NCBI RefSeq assembly: GCF_020509005.1
Contig: NC_063016.1
Location: forward strand, 4,278,001-4,342,000
DNA from: Fulvia fulva
Taxonomy: Eukaryota; Ascomycota; Dothideomycetes; Mycosphaerellales; Mycosphaerellaceae
Direction of reading: 5' to 3'
DNA length: 64,000 nucleotides
This document shows positions 11,601-21,948 of the stretch, in pieces (positions within the stretch are counted from its first letter, which is position 1; the number at the start of each line of letters is the position of its first letter). Below the pieces are notes generated by a model. It had not been told where the DNA came from, searched no databases, and saw only the letters and a program-made list of their open reading frames with translations. The position numbers and the translations under genes are program-made.

Positions 11601-12509
11601 GACGAGTCTCAGTCAACACCAGATGTTGCTGCCGAAATGACAGAGAACGACAACGGATCTTTCTTGGCCGGCATCGAAGAAGCTGCGGAAGCTGACGAGC
11701 CGCAAAAGAGTGACCCAAAGGACACCACGACAGTTGGCAAGCCAGTGGTTGAGGACGGCGATCTTATGACAGCTTTCTCCATCAACTACGGCATGCCATA
11801 CAAGTTCGTCGCCGTCGGCAGTAGTCTGCCATTCACTGACTCTCCCTGGCCAGTCCGCACCTGCCGTGCTGACCTCAACTGGGCATCACAGACCTTCCTC
11901 GATTCGCAGGACCACATGGACTTCAATGAAGAACTGATCTTTGCGTACCTCGAGGGTCAAAAGATCGAGTACCATGACGACGGCGAGTCCGGCCTCGGCC
12001 CACGTATCGCGACACTCTCACTCGGTGGAAAGGCAAAGATGCACCTGCGTATGAAGATGAAGCACTACACCGGCTGCTCGAAGACGGGCATCTTCACTGC
12101 CGAGAAGCCTATGCCCCACAGTATCGATGGCCCGGAGATGTACCAGAAGCGCCTCGCTGCTTGGAACGAGCTGCAGACGCTGAAGGCGACTGATAAGCCA
12201 GCTTACGAGCGTCGCCGCAAGGAGCTACCTAAGGAGCTGGGGTTGTTTTCGAAGCGAATGAAGAAGGCCGAGGATCTGGTGACGGTGACGCTGAACCATG
12301 GCGATATCGTGCTGATGGAGGGCTACGAAATCCAGCAGTATCTCGAGCACAAGGTCGTTCCCGAGCAGTGCCTACGATTCGCCCTGACGTGCCGAACTGT
12401 GCTCCCAGATCATCTGAAGCCGGAGGAGAGACCAGCGTATGAGGTGGAGCTAGATGATGGAAGCATGAGTTGCCTCCGAGGCATGGTTGCGAGAGATACT
12501 GAAGCCTAG
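8637..12509 (+). CDS. AlkB-like 2-oxoglutarate/Fe(II) dioxygenase with zinc-binding motifs, 1290 aa
   Basis: Single exon. The N-terminal 430 residues are disordered and basic, with a C-x2-C-x6-C half zinc cluster (CADCRKRRIRC, about 123-133), two repeats of a K-E-K-x-S-A-R-K-x-W-x-K-R-K-Q-N unit near 340-390, and an AT-hook-like stretch. A middle domain (about 500-880) has two similar treble-clef-like motifs, CPEC...CGWMCLNPDC near 675 and CCPEC...GWRCDNPSC near 760. The C-terminal domain (about 1060-1265) fits AlkB: H1113-x-D1115, a GLGPRIATLSLGG strand, second metal ligand H1238, and RFALTCR (R1247/R1253) matching the R-x-N-x-T-F-R signature with Ala at the Asn position. AlkB enzymes demethylate alkylated nucleic acids; here nuclear DNA or RNA repair, or a chromatin role, is inferred. 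The substrate is unknown. A low-complexity linker splits the zinc and oxygenase parts. Confidence 0.85.
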   Translation: MVSTSSARLAERRSLQQDSEPRYTVEPQEEFEAMIPAAPEPAKKSQPNDSKRTSWTKAPKQASTSGSQKKAGQQTAGAGKKRKAEVQPEEVATTSTRKRARSSKSDNTTAAIPPAPRKKGTSCADCRKRRIRCTHDLPAAETSTAHSKAKASTEVGSGALGRDAAALTRSPKPAPRRAATVAAAEDELPDAEDEAPHPEGSHEPDMSGVSMATPSTSQHSEPNSSPASHDPTSTTPPSSVSAIEVDVTAQTPPSKQAALDIDNAHVSPSPASSVLSSVPSDVMDLSSPDELRRDSKTNEKDSGGEIVADQEAVATDIADKDQATSLTDKEKRAESARKGWLKRKQNTAQATAIESEDLDQVRPLTAKEKKSASARKSWVKRKQNAAKIAEATSKKPTKRKTPARKASSSKQTKLVTLMLPKPTSSGTSKPRSTLQRPDPITPQPKASQQENGLPTPENSQAKAHVEEATSADPLLRQLAEKLTEREPLASKPLPQGQPLVWADSRQALCETVPYFKMPQSGCHQNDRHVYAFLFDSIGHCREYMDSDVIIARAGGGMEADASGQIVQKKHHLMTEAQVQAVLNDIELQNPLVLICGDRSVGAVCKMPHKYNVLGWFKPVSVWAEKTLGKGGKKWTTIKYRFERLNDSKPAWHQPEEQMVTDEDRQLAGDLTHTPCPECHRTFAHTYLCGWMCLNPDCDQFWKLEDGGDAPYGKLLYNPAFLLDRTRWAKEEEPYSVRPAVPTVGNTVGDNLTYINTRGICCPECGRCSSRRLFKGWRCDNPSCTFENFPQHIPVTPPMLHNPWENSGDGPALARNKHEGSHGVNVVVTHVHGFKVFTYTIAGVNGKFVHAVSNAKINREPRGPDEMFAAIQGQDEPGMDMHLERRRFGIEKMPVNKIESQTVPPVPAMPAAPSTPLRQSTLRFDLELDTLSLQRSSSSPVSPEKIGGQIGRERSSRLAERCQKAVSPNLADSASSTNAMEPAHVTPTNDESQSTPDVAAEMTENDNGSFLAGIEEAAEADEPQKSDPKDTTTVGKPVVEDGDLMTAFSINYGMPYKFVAVGSSLPFTDSPWPVRTCRADLNWASQTFLDSQDHMDFNEELIFAYLEGQKIEYHDDGESGLGPRIATLSLGGKAKMHLRMKMKHYTGCSKTGIFTAEKPMPHSIDGPEMYQKRLAAWNELQTLKATDKPAYERRRKELPKELGLFSKRMKKAEDLVTVTLNHGDIVLMEGYEIQQYLEHKVVPEQCLRFALTCRTVLPDHLKPEERPAYEVELDDGSMSCLRGMVARDTEA

Positions 12510-13023
12510 GCTCAGAGACAGATGTTCTGGCTGATTGAGATTCGGAATTTTGTGATTAGGAGATTAGATGTATTGATATTTTGGGTCCAACCAAGGTTTC
12601 GCTTAATACTTGTGCAAACATCGTCGATACTGTACTGTGGTTGTGGGTGAATATGGTTGTGGTGAAGAAGGAGCACATGCAAATCAAGCTTCACCTCGGC
12701 AGAGATCCGGAGCCGTGTCCCGAAAGATGTCATGGATCCGGGGTGATGGTTCTCGTGTTTTTGCTCCGATCCCTCCCTTGCGAACATTTGCATCCAACAT
12801 TCACAACATCTGCATAGCAACCTTGACGGACTTTGCATCGAGCCCTACGAGCTGCGCAAACCCGATTGCAGCACACCGAACGGACCTCACACTCGAACTC
12901 GCCCAGCGCACGACATCGAGCGCTTTATCAGCTGCTCCATGAGGCACGCGACGCTTGGTCTTACGCCATCGGCAAGACCGTAAACATCAGCATTCCAACA
13001 AGCCCTTTCAACAGGCCACCACA
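12510..13023. other. Intergenic region between the AlkB-like gene and mdm34
   Basis: 514 bp between convergent-free tandem genes. It should contain the terminator of the first and the promoter of the second. The last 200 bp are C/A-rich, typical of a fungal 5' UTR. No gene seen. Confidence 0.5.
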
Positions 13024-14778
13024 ATGGCGTTCAACTTCAACTGGTCGCCGCTCATAGCGGACACCGACCGAGTGCGCGACATGCTCACCAACGCCTTGAA
13101 CAAATCGCCAAAGCCGCCCATCATCGTCGACGACATCGTGGTCAACGAGCTGAATCTGGGCTCGACACCGCCGGAACTCGAGATCTTGGAGATTGGGGAC
13201 TTGGCCGACGACAGGTTCCGTGGCATATTCAAGATGAGCTACGCGGGCGATGCATACCTGACGCTAAAGACGAGGGTGCAAGCGAATCCGCTCAATACCT
13301 ATCTCTCAACCAAGCCGAGCTTCGCAAGTCCTCAGCCACTTGCGGCGAATAGCAGCCTCACGATACCCATCCAGATCACGTTGTCAGACATCCGACTGTC
13401 GGGATTTGTCATTCTGGTCTTCTCCAAGCAGAAAGGCGTGACAATAGTGTTCAGAAACGACCCGCTGGAGAAGCTCAAGGTCTCGTCGACATTCGACTCG
13501 ATACCCTTTGTGCGCGACTACCTTCAGAAGACCATCGAGAATCAGCTGCGAATACTGTTTATGGAAGATCTGCCGGCCATCATACACAGATTATCCCTGC
13601 GTGTCTTTGATCCACAGTATCAGACTGCCGAGAATCAGGAGCCTAAGAAGCCCGAGGACGACAGCCTAAAACCGATCGATCCGTTCGCCAGCCCAGCGCA
13701 ACAAGGCATCGATGGCGAGGACGATCTCGGCGCACCCTTTTCACTCGATCCTCCTGCCGAAATGTATGCATCTTTCTCGCAGAAGAACATGATCCGGCTT
13801 GCGACACTCACCGAAAGCCAGCGGACGCTTAGTTTATTTACGCCCAGCATCAGAGACACAGTATACCGGGCATGGGCGAGCGCGGCGCAACGGGAAGAGA
13901 GTAGCAACGGTACTAACACACCATCCCGGCCGGTCACCCTGTCGCGCCTTCAGTCTTCCATCATGTCCCACGGCACACAATCATGCGCGACCTCACAAGT
14001 ATCTGGGGCCGGTTCCGAGGCGACTAGGCCTAGTTTTGCGAGCATGCACACGGGATCGGTGTATAGCTTGGGCAGCAGCGCCTCGAGGACGCGGCCAAAG
14101 AAGAGGAAGAACAGAGTGGTCAATCTGCGAAAGAACAAAGCGGATAACGACACCAGCGAGGTTGCCAGTACCTCCAGTGGCTACGACGATAGCGCGAGTC
14201 GGACACATAGCGACGCGCGGTCAAGCGTTCTGCGAAAGAGCACAGAAGAGTCAACAGCGCCTAGTAGTGCACCGCGCGAGGGCGAGATCACAACACCACC
14301 GCGAAGCCCACAAAAGAAGAGAGTCGGCTTCAACAACCAGGATACAAACGAGATCAACGTGCAACGATCGCGTCCGCGCACACCAGCGAAGCCATTGGAG
14401 ACTGCAGTCGACACGGACCCCACGCCGCGACAATCGATGTACCTTCCCGAGAAACCTGCCAAGCCTGTTCGCCCATCGATGAATCAGCTCCCTCGAATGC
14501 AGTCATTTCCATCTCGATCCCCATCGCCTGAGCTTCGGCGGAGCTCGGCAGCTGACATTCGGAGGTCCTCTTCGGAGCTGAAACTACAGCACTTGATGGG
14601 TGCGTTCAACGAGGGCAGCAGTGGTGGCATCTTGGAGCAAGCCTGGATGCAAAAGATGGCCACGGAGATTGCAAGGAAAGTCGAGATGGAGAGAGCGAAG
14701 CAGAGAGCGTGGCCTTCGACCACCAGTGAAGATGACTTGGCGGAGAGAAGTGAGGCGCCGCCTGCTTATGTCTCGTGA
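13024..14778 (+). CDS. mdm34: ERMES complex subunit Mdm34 (mitochondrial distribution and morphology protein 34)
   Basis: Mdm34 sits on the mitochondrial outer membrane in the ER-mitochondria encounter structure with Mmm1, Mdm10 and Mdm12, where SMP domains move phospholipids and tether the organelles. The protein (584 aa, one exon) opens with MAFNFNW, the conserved start of the family, so the ATG at 13024 is preferred over the longer frame upstream. The SMP domain covers about residues 1-195 ([23 protein letters not shown], then [20 protein letters not shown]). The remainder is a disordered tail rich in S, R and P, with a basic patch [18 protein letters not shown], and a conserved-looking C-terminal segment beginning LMGAFNEG. 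Confidence 0.95.
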   Translation: MAFNFNWSPLIADTDRVRDMLTNALNKSPKPPIIVDDIVVNELNLGSTPPELEILEIGDLADDRFRGIFKMSYAGDAYLTLKTRVQANPLNTYLSTKPSFASPQPLAANSSLTIPIQITLSDIRLSGFVILVFSKQKGVTIVFRNDPLEKLKVSSTFDSIPFVRDYLQKTIENQLRILFMEDLPAIIHRLSLRVFDPQYQTAENQEPKKPEDDSLKPIDPFASPAQQGIDGEDDLGAPFSLDPPAEMYASFSQKNMIRLATLTESQRTLSLFTPSIRDTVYRAWASAAQREESSNGTNTPSRPVTLSRLQSSIMSHGTQSCATSQVSGAGSEATRPSFASMHTGSVYSLGSSASRTRPKKRKNRVVNLRKNKADNDTSEVASTSSGYDDSASRTHSDARSSVLRKSTEESTAPSSAPREGEITTPPRSPQKKRVGFNNQDTNEINVQRSRPRTPAKPLETAVDTDPTPRQSMYLPEKPAKPVRPSMNQLPRMQSFPSRSPSPELRRSSAADIRRSSSELKLQHLMGAFNEGSSGGILEQAWMQKMATEIARKVEMERAKQRAWPSTTSEDDLAERSEAPPAYVS

Positions 14779-15467
14779 TTGAAAAAGGAAGTTTGGTGAG
14801 GGAATGAATTTTACTTGTTATGATACCCAAGGACTGAGATGTCCTTAAGCTTGTAATTAGCAGATTGGAAGAGACGGGACTTCTGTGATGACTGGCATGA
14901 TATGATTTGATGACTCTTTGTACGCTCTGGGGAGTCTGGTAGATTGTGATTATGCTGGGATCGGACAAGACTGGGGCAGCGAGCCCAGATTGTAGGAAGT
15001 ACGAATGTGTAACGTCTGTTCTCACCTCCAGACTTGTAGTCTTTCCGGCATGTTCGCTGATGGTACTGCATTCTACAGAAAACGCGAAGAACGACGCAAG
15101 GATGCTTCCGGCATCATCTGGCTGGTTAAGGCTTTAGCGAGCAGTCCCCAGCATCAAGTAACCACACGCCATGTCCTCTTGCAGGGGTAATATGTGTGAC
15201 ATCCACGAGTGGTAGCTTAATTTCTTTGATCCTCCACACAGGCGTATCGTCTACCAACGATGACTGTTGACAGGAAAGATGCAAACAGGAGCGTCATCAA
15301 ATGACTGCCTTACGCGAGACACTGTCAAGACTCTTCTACATCCTCTGGAGCCGGATCTTTGTGAAAGCGCAGAGGACCAGCATCCATGGGGCACGAGGTG
15401 GCATTAAGCCTTTAGTGCTATATACACTGAGGGAGAGATCTTTCACGACCTGTGGGACACGCCGCTC
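14779..15467. other. Intergenic region
   Basis: 3' UTR of mdm34 followed by about 500 bp without a supported gene. The true 5' end of the damaged DUF7587-like gene may reach into 15408-15467, where the same frame is open back to a TAA at 15405. Confidence 0.4.
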
Positions 15468-16245
15468 ATGCGTTGCTATGGCCAATACTCCGGGAGTCAT
15501 CCAGATGGAGCTTCCGGATGTCGTATGCTGGCTCGAGGTTCTAGAATGCGGCTAGACACGAGGGAATCGCGCACAGAAACTTTGGCCACACACATCAATC
15601 ACAGAATCTGGGACGACGCTCCGTACATCTCCTTCACCAACTGTGCAAATGCGCTGCAGAACTTGGCCGACTATCGGACCAAGAGGCAAGGAGATCAGTG
15701 GGTCGTAGTCACTGATCCACGGATTCGATTCGATTCGAGCTTGGATTGCCAATCATAGACTGTGGCGAGGGAATGGAATACTATGATGTCCCGTACCCTT
15801 ACGTCCGAGATCACCGGACCAACCACTACCTCACTACCTGTGCCTTTGGGAGGTGACTCCGGCAGAAGTGGTTGACATCTGGAGCTGGGCCAAGCTTCAA
15901 TCCAACCCTGACTGGTATGAGAAGATTGTAAAACCAGCAGTCGAGCAGCATCGAACAAAGTACTACGAGAAGATCGCCGAAAGCGCCGTGGCTCGCCAGG
16001 CAATTAGCTCCGCAGCCAAAGCTGTCACATGCACGCAGCTTCCGGGGTCAGGTCACAAACCGTCAGATTACATATGGCATAGTCCATATCACGCATCAGT
16101 AAGGCCTTCGTTGGACGACGGATTTTCCGGAGGCTCGAATGATGATTTCGACCCTGACAACGGCTACGACTCGGACAGCAGCTACGAAAGAGTGTGCGAG
16201 GAGAACGGAGCGGATGACATTATCAAAATGCTTGAGGACCTCTAG
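15468..16245 (+). pseudogene. DUF7587-like fungal gene broken by two small tandem duplications
   Basis: Three consecutive frames encode one recognisable protein. Frame one (15468-15758) has the family-like core APYISFTNC...ALQNLADY...WVVVTDPRIR. It breaks at a triple ATTCG repeat (15723-15737); with one unit fewer the frame would run on into IIDCGEGMEYYDVPYPYV. That second frame breaks at a perfect 8-bp direct duplication CACTACCT (15824-15831 and 15832-15839); with one copy the third frame follows, WEVTPAEVVDIWSWAKL, ending in an acidic D/S-rich tail and TAG at 16245. Neither break has splice signals. The assignment to DUF7587-type proteins rests on pattern resemblance only and no function is claimed. 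The first exon is uncertain. Whether the gene is dead or the reference allele carries slippage variants cannot be decided here. Confidence 0.6.
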
Positions 16246-16354
16246 GCTTGACCGAAGATATCAGCAACATTGAGGAAATCACGTACGTGCATGCCGCTGA
16301 GGCTTAACGGTGTTTGTCGTGGCCTTGTGCCAAACGCAAGCCATGATCAACTGC

Positions 16355-17167
16355 TCACCCCAATTTGCTCTTAACGAAAGCCAGTGCCTGCTTCCCATAC
16401 ACACCATGATACCCATTGTGAATTGCCAGACTAGTCCCATTGGTGCAGAATTCGTCGTCAGCATCGCAGTAAAGCTGAATTGTATCATCAAAATCGCCAC
16501 AGTGAATCTGATCTGAAGGTCTGGCATCGAACTATCACTCAATAAGTCAGCAAACACCCCAAACTTTCCAGAGACAACGTCTCCCTCCCTCACTTACACC
16601 CCCATGCGTAGCATTCCCCACATGAAACGGCTCCCCAACCGTAAACCTATCATCCGCCGGCCACAACACCGCCTTGATATTATACTGCGCGATCGTCGCT
16701 TTCGTATCATCAATCCCCATATCCGGATCACCACCACCACACAACGCATCATATCCCAAACCTTTGAGCCTTGCGAGTACCCCACCAAGACAATCTTTGC
16801 ATCAGGGCACATCTTCGCAAACGCTGCTACCTGCTGCGTGGCATTCCCAACTCCATAGCGGACGGAGTCTTTGTATGTCTGGTTTTCGAGGTTTGCTTGG
16901 CCGTTTGCTGGGTATGCTATTGCTTCGGTTGTGGCGGACGGGTAGGCGTTGTTGATGTCGTTGATGAAGGCGCCGGCGAGGCCGAAGCCTGGTTTGGCGC
17001 CTGTTTCGCGGGCGCCGAAGATGTGGACTATGGGGGATATAAGCGTTAGAACTTGTTGGAGGTCGAGTGCTGCTTACTTGAAGGGCAATTGGTGGTGGGC
17101 GCTGCGCGGCGGTGCTTGTGCTTGCGAGCGCGGAAAGAGTAAGGGGCCAGAACATCTTGCCTTGCAT
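16355..17167 (-). pseudogene. Cutinase-family serine esterase with two 1-nt frame lesions
   Basis: Exons on the minus strand: 17167-17078, 17027-16598 and 16531-16355, with 50-bp (GTAAGC...CATAG) and 66-bp (GTAAGT...GATAG) introns. Exon 1 encodes a signal peptide (MQGKMFWPLTLSALASTSTA). Exon 2 has the family opening VHIFGARETGAKPGFG and the nucleophile elbow GYSQG, then DALCGGGD. Exon 3 has the catalytic-Asp loop with paired cysteines (YCDADDEFC) and the His region HNGYHGVYG, ending KSKLG. Cutinases (PF01083; also acetylxylan esterases) cleave cutin or acyl-xylan outside the cell. Two problems: intron 1 joins the exons one base out of phase, and just after GYSQG (AAA at 16758-16760 on the plus strand) the frame shifts by one. 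Both fit single-base deletions. A real pseudogene and assembly indels are both possible. Confidence 0.75.
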
Positions 17168-18230
17168 TTTGATTGAAGCGAGAATGAGGTCATGAGATTG
17201 CGTGAGACCGTCCGAATGATTGTGCCTTCTCTTATGTAGGCTCCTCGTGTTGAGGCTGAGTGTTCGCATAACCGTAGTCAGTAAGCCGTGCGTTCGTGTC
17301 GCTCCATGCTCCTCCAAAACTTTGACTGTCCTCTAGTGGAACTCTGTAGCTAGGTATACATTGCGCATTGTGACCGGCTGCAACGTAGGGCCATGGTTTG
17401 AACGCGTATTCGTCATTGCTGAGCAACAGTCGACATTATGGGATGCTCCTTTGCTGAATCTGTGGTGATGTTGCGTTGATGAGGGTGTCTTCGAGGCTGA
17501 TGGGCGTGTCGATGAGCTGCCTTAACCTGTGTCGAGGACTTTCAAGACCTGGTGCGACGAAACTGGCATTCAGCTTATAGTCCAGACCTCACGTGCTCTG
17601 CTGTGCGAACCACACCGATATTGCAGAGTAGGCTTACACATCTTCGTATCCTTCGGCGACTACGAGGTATGCTGACCTGCGAACTAAGGTCTTCGACATC
17701 GCTAGGTGGAAGAGTGCTCCGCAAATGGCGCGCAACGTATCGTTCTCTATGTCCAAGAAGGCGATGACTAGGACGCAGAGCTCGCCATTGCTCCCCCAAC
17801 CATGACAAGTTGACAACCTTCTTGCCGTTCTGCTTCCCTCATCCACGCACATCTACACGCATGATGTCAGCACACTAGACCTAGCGCTGAGCCTGCTCAA
17901 CAGGCTGAACTCCGGGACCTGAAGTCTGCAGGTCTTGGCCTCTGCACATGCGGAAAGTCCGTCTTGGCTTGCGGAGATGATCCCACCATCTTGCTATCTC
18001 ACGGGGCACGCATGTGGCCATCCGCAGGTACCCGGAGTTTGTGTCCACATAGGACAGGTGCACAAGTGTCAGCCTCATGGCGCTACTAGGCGAGACAAGA
18101 TCTGGTGGTGTAGCCAAGCGATAGCTACCCAGGCACACTCCGAGTGTCGGTCGTGCGGGGTAGCTACGCTGCGATAAAAGTACCCTCGTGCGCTCCCAAT
18201 TCCCTCGACCAGCGTCAAGATCCTTCCTTG
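17168..18230. other. Intergenic region between divergent cutinase and lipocalin-like genes
   Basis: About 1.06 kb containing both promoters. ORFs here are short and lack splice-consistent extensions or recognisable motifs. Nothing else supported. Confidence 0.4.
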
Positions 18231-19017
18231 ATGATGTCGACGAGGATGATTTTCCAGAGGCTCACTGTTGTCTCCTTTCTGCTGTTGTCAGCATCGACGT
18301 TCGCATTGCCCCATCATCCTACGGGAGAGAACGCATCTTCTGATAGTGATAATGCGAGCTGCCAATCGTTTTACCCGGACAGTGCTATTCTGGAAGCCAT
18401 AGCAGGCACTTACTCACTGATCAATACCACTAGGTGAGTTGGCTCTCATCCAAATGCTGTGGCCTTCCCTACTGATGATGTGGGTCAGTGCTTTGAATGG
18501 AGAGCCAATTCCTGATGAAGCATATGGTGAGCACCCGGTTGGGATCATCACATATAGCAAAAGTGGCTGGATGTCAGCTACTAGTGAGCGAGTCCTGATC
18601 TTCACTATCCGCGTATACTAATGCTGTACAGTTACGGCCACAGAACCAGAGCTCCGACCGAACTTGACCTTTCCATTCCAGCCAGAGGATGCCGAGACGG
18701 ACTGGGCGCTGGTAGGGAAGCATTCGATAGGCTATGCCGGGCCGGTCACTATTTCGCGTGACATTCCGGCGACTCCGATTCGTGGTAATGTCCCATGCTG
18801 AACATGAATCGTGGCGTCAACCGACTGACTTTGTCTCCTCACAACAGGTCAGATCTTTCATGGTCCGCTGACTGTCGCTAATGTGCCATCCTGGGTCAAT
18901 ACTCTGCAGAGGAGGAATTATACCATTCACAATACCGCCGAGGGGAAGTTGTTGAACATACAAAGCGTCCGTGGTGGTGGTTATACCGGAGAACTTTGGT
19001 GGAGAAAAGTTGACTGA
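18231..19017 (+). CDS. Secreted lipocalin-like domain protein, 206 aa, 4 exons
   Basis: Exons are 18231-18433, 18489-18583, 18632-18784 and 18848-19017; all three introns are 48-63 bp with GT-AG ends and matching phases (a TACTAA branch is clear in intron 2). The first ATG (18231) is followed at once by a second; both precede a signal peptide, VVSFLLLSASTFALP. The mature protein follows the Lipocalin_5 pattern: IAGTYSLINTT (strand A, GTW-like), GEHPVGIITYSKSGWMSA, VGKHSIGYAGPV, VPSWVNTLQRRNYTI and a closing LLNIQSVRGGGYTGELWWRKVD. The related family includes small-ligand-binding barrels; the ligand is unknown. It is intact, in contrast to its two damaged neighbours, and converges with the C6-cluster gene 53 bp away. 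Confidence 0.8.
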
Positions 19018-19070
19018 AGCGATAATTGCGAGAGAAAGGACTTGTAGTATCAGATACACCAGCTCCTTTT

Positions 19071-20834
19071 TCATCGTTTTGGATACCAGGGATCTGGGCT
19101 GTCGTCTCTCCTTGCAGCGGTCGTAGCCTGGGGTTGGGGCGGCTGTTGTTGTGCTGCTGGCCATGGTGAGTTCGCTTGACTCTGCTGCTGCTGTTGTTGC
19201 CACTCCTTTAGCTGCGGTGGAGGTCCAGGTTGACTGAGGCTGCCCCAGGTGCCAGCGAAGTCCTCTCGCCGTGGCGTTGATTCAGGTGCAGGAGGCTGTT
19301 CTATGGAATAGCAATCTGTTCGACCGCTCTTGACGCAGGCTCCACACGGCTTCGCTTCATCGCACTAATACTGTTAGCATAAACCCATAATCGCACTGCA
19401 CGAAAAAGTGCATACCCTCGTTTTCCGCTGTCTGCAATTGCTGCACGCCTTACTGCCGCGTTGTCGCTGAGGACCGAACGAGTGAAAGACTGGGGTCTGC
19501 GGCTGCTGCCAGACTTGCTTCATAGTCGTGAACAATGCGTGTCCGGACCCAGGAGTGCCTGTTGGTGCTCCAGGTCGAGACTGCTGGGACAGTGGTCCTT
19601 GCCTTGGCGTAGCACTGATGGCTATCTTTCCCGGAGGTGGGTATGGAGGATAAGGCGGCGGGTAAGGTTGGTTGCTCGGCGTGGCGGTCATTGGAGGCGG
19701 CGGCGTCTGCCAAGACGGAAGCTCATACGCAACGGGAGGCGGGAACTTTGATGGTACCGCTCTCAGTGCCTCCACCGGCGACGCTGGCTTGTTGGCAGTC
19801 TCACTACTTGCGAGCAGTTCTGACAAGGATGGGGGCTTGTTTGGATCTCGAGGTTTGGGCGCTGGTGGCGGTGGGGGGAGGGATTCCCGCTTGCGCTTCA
19901 GAGGTCTAGATATACTTGGGCCTGCGTGGGAGCGCATGGCTAACGGAGGTTGATTGTCGATGATAGGGCGTTGATCGTTGACCATGGCGAGTGCAGTGTT
20001 TGCGAAGGTCTCGGCCTGCAAGGTTGGCAGCAGGCCGCCACCCTCCTTCGGCGTGCTCTGTGTCGCAGCGCCTGCTTCTTTGGATCGCGGCGGTGGCCTT
20101 GGTGGGAGCTTGCGTTCAGCGACAGTCTGGTGGATGGCATAATGTCGATAGTACACGTCGACGCTTTGCTTGCCGCTGCTGAACTTGACACTGACACTAC
20201 CTTTGCAGTCGTACGTGGGTTTTCTGGGTCCCCGGACCTCGTTGGTCTCGCCTTTCAGATGTTTTGTTGTCCGCGTGAAGCCATTCGCATGTCTGTCCTT
20301 GTTCTGCATGCTGTCCTGACATATGAAGGAGAAGCGCGAGCCTTCCTCATCTTTCGCCGTCCAGGCATTGTTGAAGCTGTATCGATAGCCGTCTGCCGCC
20401 TCGACAGCCTGTATCACACCCCGCGAAGCCGCTCGCTGCACAATTGCGCGCCCACTGGGGTCTGTGATGTTGACAATCGTTGCGCAAGTAGCACCCGGGT
20501 GTACTTTGGATGGATCAGCGCCGTCAGGCACCGTCGGCGCGTGCTTGAACTCGTGCGGGATGTCATTCGGCTGGCCTTGTGCGTATGGGCCTATGGTCGG
20601 CCTGATGAGCGGGAGCGTGGCGTTGAGGTCGAGCGAGAGCTCGCAAGTGGTGCATTCTGGGATGCTGCTTTGCGTGGCCGCTGCGATCTCTGCTGCCAGG
20701 GCGTCGGTAAGGGCAGCGAGGGAGGTGTATGGTCCTCGTGCTGTGTAGGCGAGATTGCCATTGCTGAAGCGACCATGATAGTCGGTAGGTCCTCCGGCGC
20801 GACTACATGCAGCGAAAGAAAGCCGTGAGCTCAT
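19071..20834 (-). CDS. Zn(II)2Cys6 zinc-cluster protein with cluster at the C-terminus, 2 exons
   Basis: Exons 20834-19416 and 19364-19071 (about 570 aa) with a 51-bp intron that falls inside the zinc cluster: CSNCRQRKTR | CDEAKPCGACVKSGRTDC, a full C-x2-C-x6-C-x5-C-x2-C-x7-C motif. Reading on without the intron destroys the last three ligands, which supports the splice. The N-terminal half has a conserved-looking region with RFSFICQD and YDCKGSVSVKF...VYYRHYAIH, a C...H-x3-H arrangement that could bind another zinc. The middle is proline-rich and the tail glutamine-rich. C6 proteins are fungal transcription factors, usually with the cluster near the N-terminus, so this placement is uncommon. 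The ATG at 20834 (MSSRLSF) is chosen over one 33 bp upstream (20867) because the MSSR start reads like a native N-terminus; this is not certain. Confidence 0.75.
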
Positions 20835-20867
20835 GCTGCAGTGTGCACTGGTCACGCGTGATTGCAT

Positions 20868-21948
20868 TATACGGTGCTCCGATGATTAGGAGGGTACGCG
20901 CAAGGCGTTTCAAGTTTGCCTTGCAGGCTTGCAGCAATACACGCACGCCCACATGTCCTCCTGGAGTCCTTGTAAGCATGACCACCTGCAGCACCACACG
21001 CTGTATGTACGCGATGCTCTACATGTATGTACATGTATGGTGTACCCTTTCGCGTCGTCGACACATGCATTGTTTCCAACTCTCGGCGCGGCAAAAGCTT
21101 CATGTTGGTGTCGATGACGGCGCATAAGACGGTCAATGTCAGTGTCAACATCATCTCCACCACTCACGCACTGCCAGTCTGCCTCTTGATACAAACGTCA
21201 ACCCGCGGGTCGCGCGACAGGCTCCACGACTCGTGGCAACCTGACTGCCGATGCACGCAAGCCGAACTCTACGCCCAACGTCAATTCTATCGCATATCAC
21301 ATCTCGAAGCTGACGAGGGCGGGTCAAGACGCGACATCTTCTTCGCCAAAAGTCATGCTGACCTCGCAGCTATCGTCCGTTATCGCACATATGGCATGTG
21401 CTGAGCGCAAATTCCACCACCGCCCACGCCGATGCCTTGGGCTTTTCTCAGCCTTCACTGCAGCCTTGATCTTCACTGTCGGCAGCTTTCTGCGCGGCCC
21501 GCGCGCCTCCAGCAAGATTCAACGTCGTTTCCACTTGCAAAAACGCTACGCTCGCTACCCAGTCCAGGTATCGGTTGACTGGACCATGCGCGCGTCGTGC
21601 CTGCTTTTCAACGGCTATGCGCATTGCATGCTTTCCGGGACGTCGCACTCGTCCGTTCGTGACGAGGACATCCTGGTATCTTCAGAGCACTTCCCTTCTG
21701 CAAACGAGCGGTAGAGGCCAGCACGCGTTCATGCTCCCACCGCGCGTGAACTCTTCCATCGTTGAAACGCCGTTGATGGACTCGTGATGGAACTATGTAA
21801 GATCACTCGGCCTCTTCTCCACGCCCGCCACATTCGCGCACACGAAGAGCATAATCCAGAGACGGTACATATGGTTGAGCGCGCCGCCATGGCTGCCCAT
21901 GCCCACTCGTCATCGCCTTGCTGAACAAATTTCTAACCTGGTGGAGCC
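20868..21948. other. Intergenic region
   Basis: About 1.08 kb between divergent genes. It holds a palindrome-rich stretch of repeated TACATGTA near 21020-21040. An ORF at 21355-21714 includes a hydrophobic run (LFSAFTAALIFTVG) but has no other support. Confidence 0.4.

Noticed and set aside
15405..15740. An intron as the explanation of the frame change at 15723-15737
   Set aside because: No donor/acceptor pair of plausible length surrounds the site, whereas one ATTCG unit accounts for the shift exactly.
21027..21714. Two plus-strand ORFs, one with a hydrophobic stretch
   Set aside because: No recognisable motif, no splice extension and no start context that stands out; composition is that of the intergenic region.
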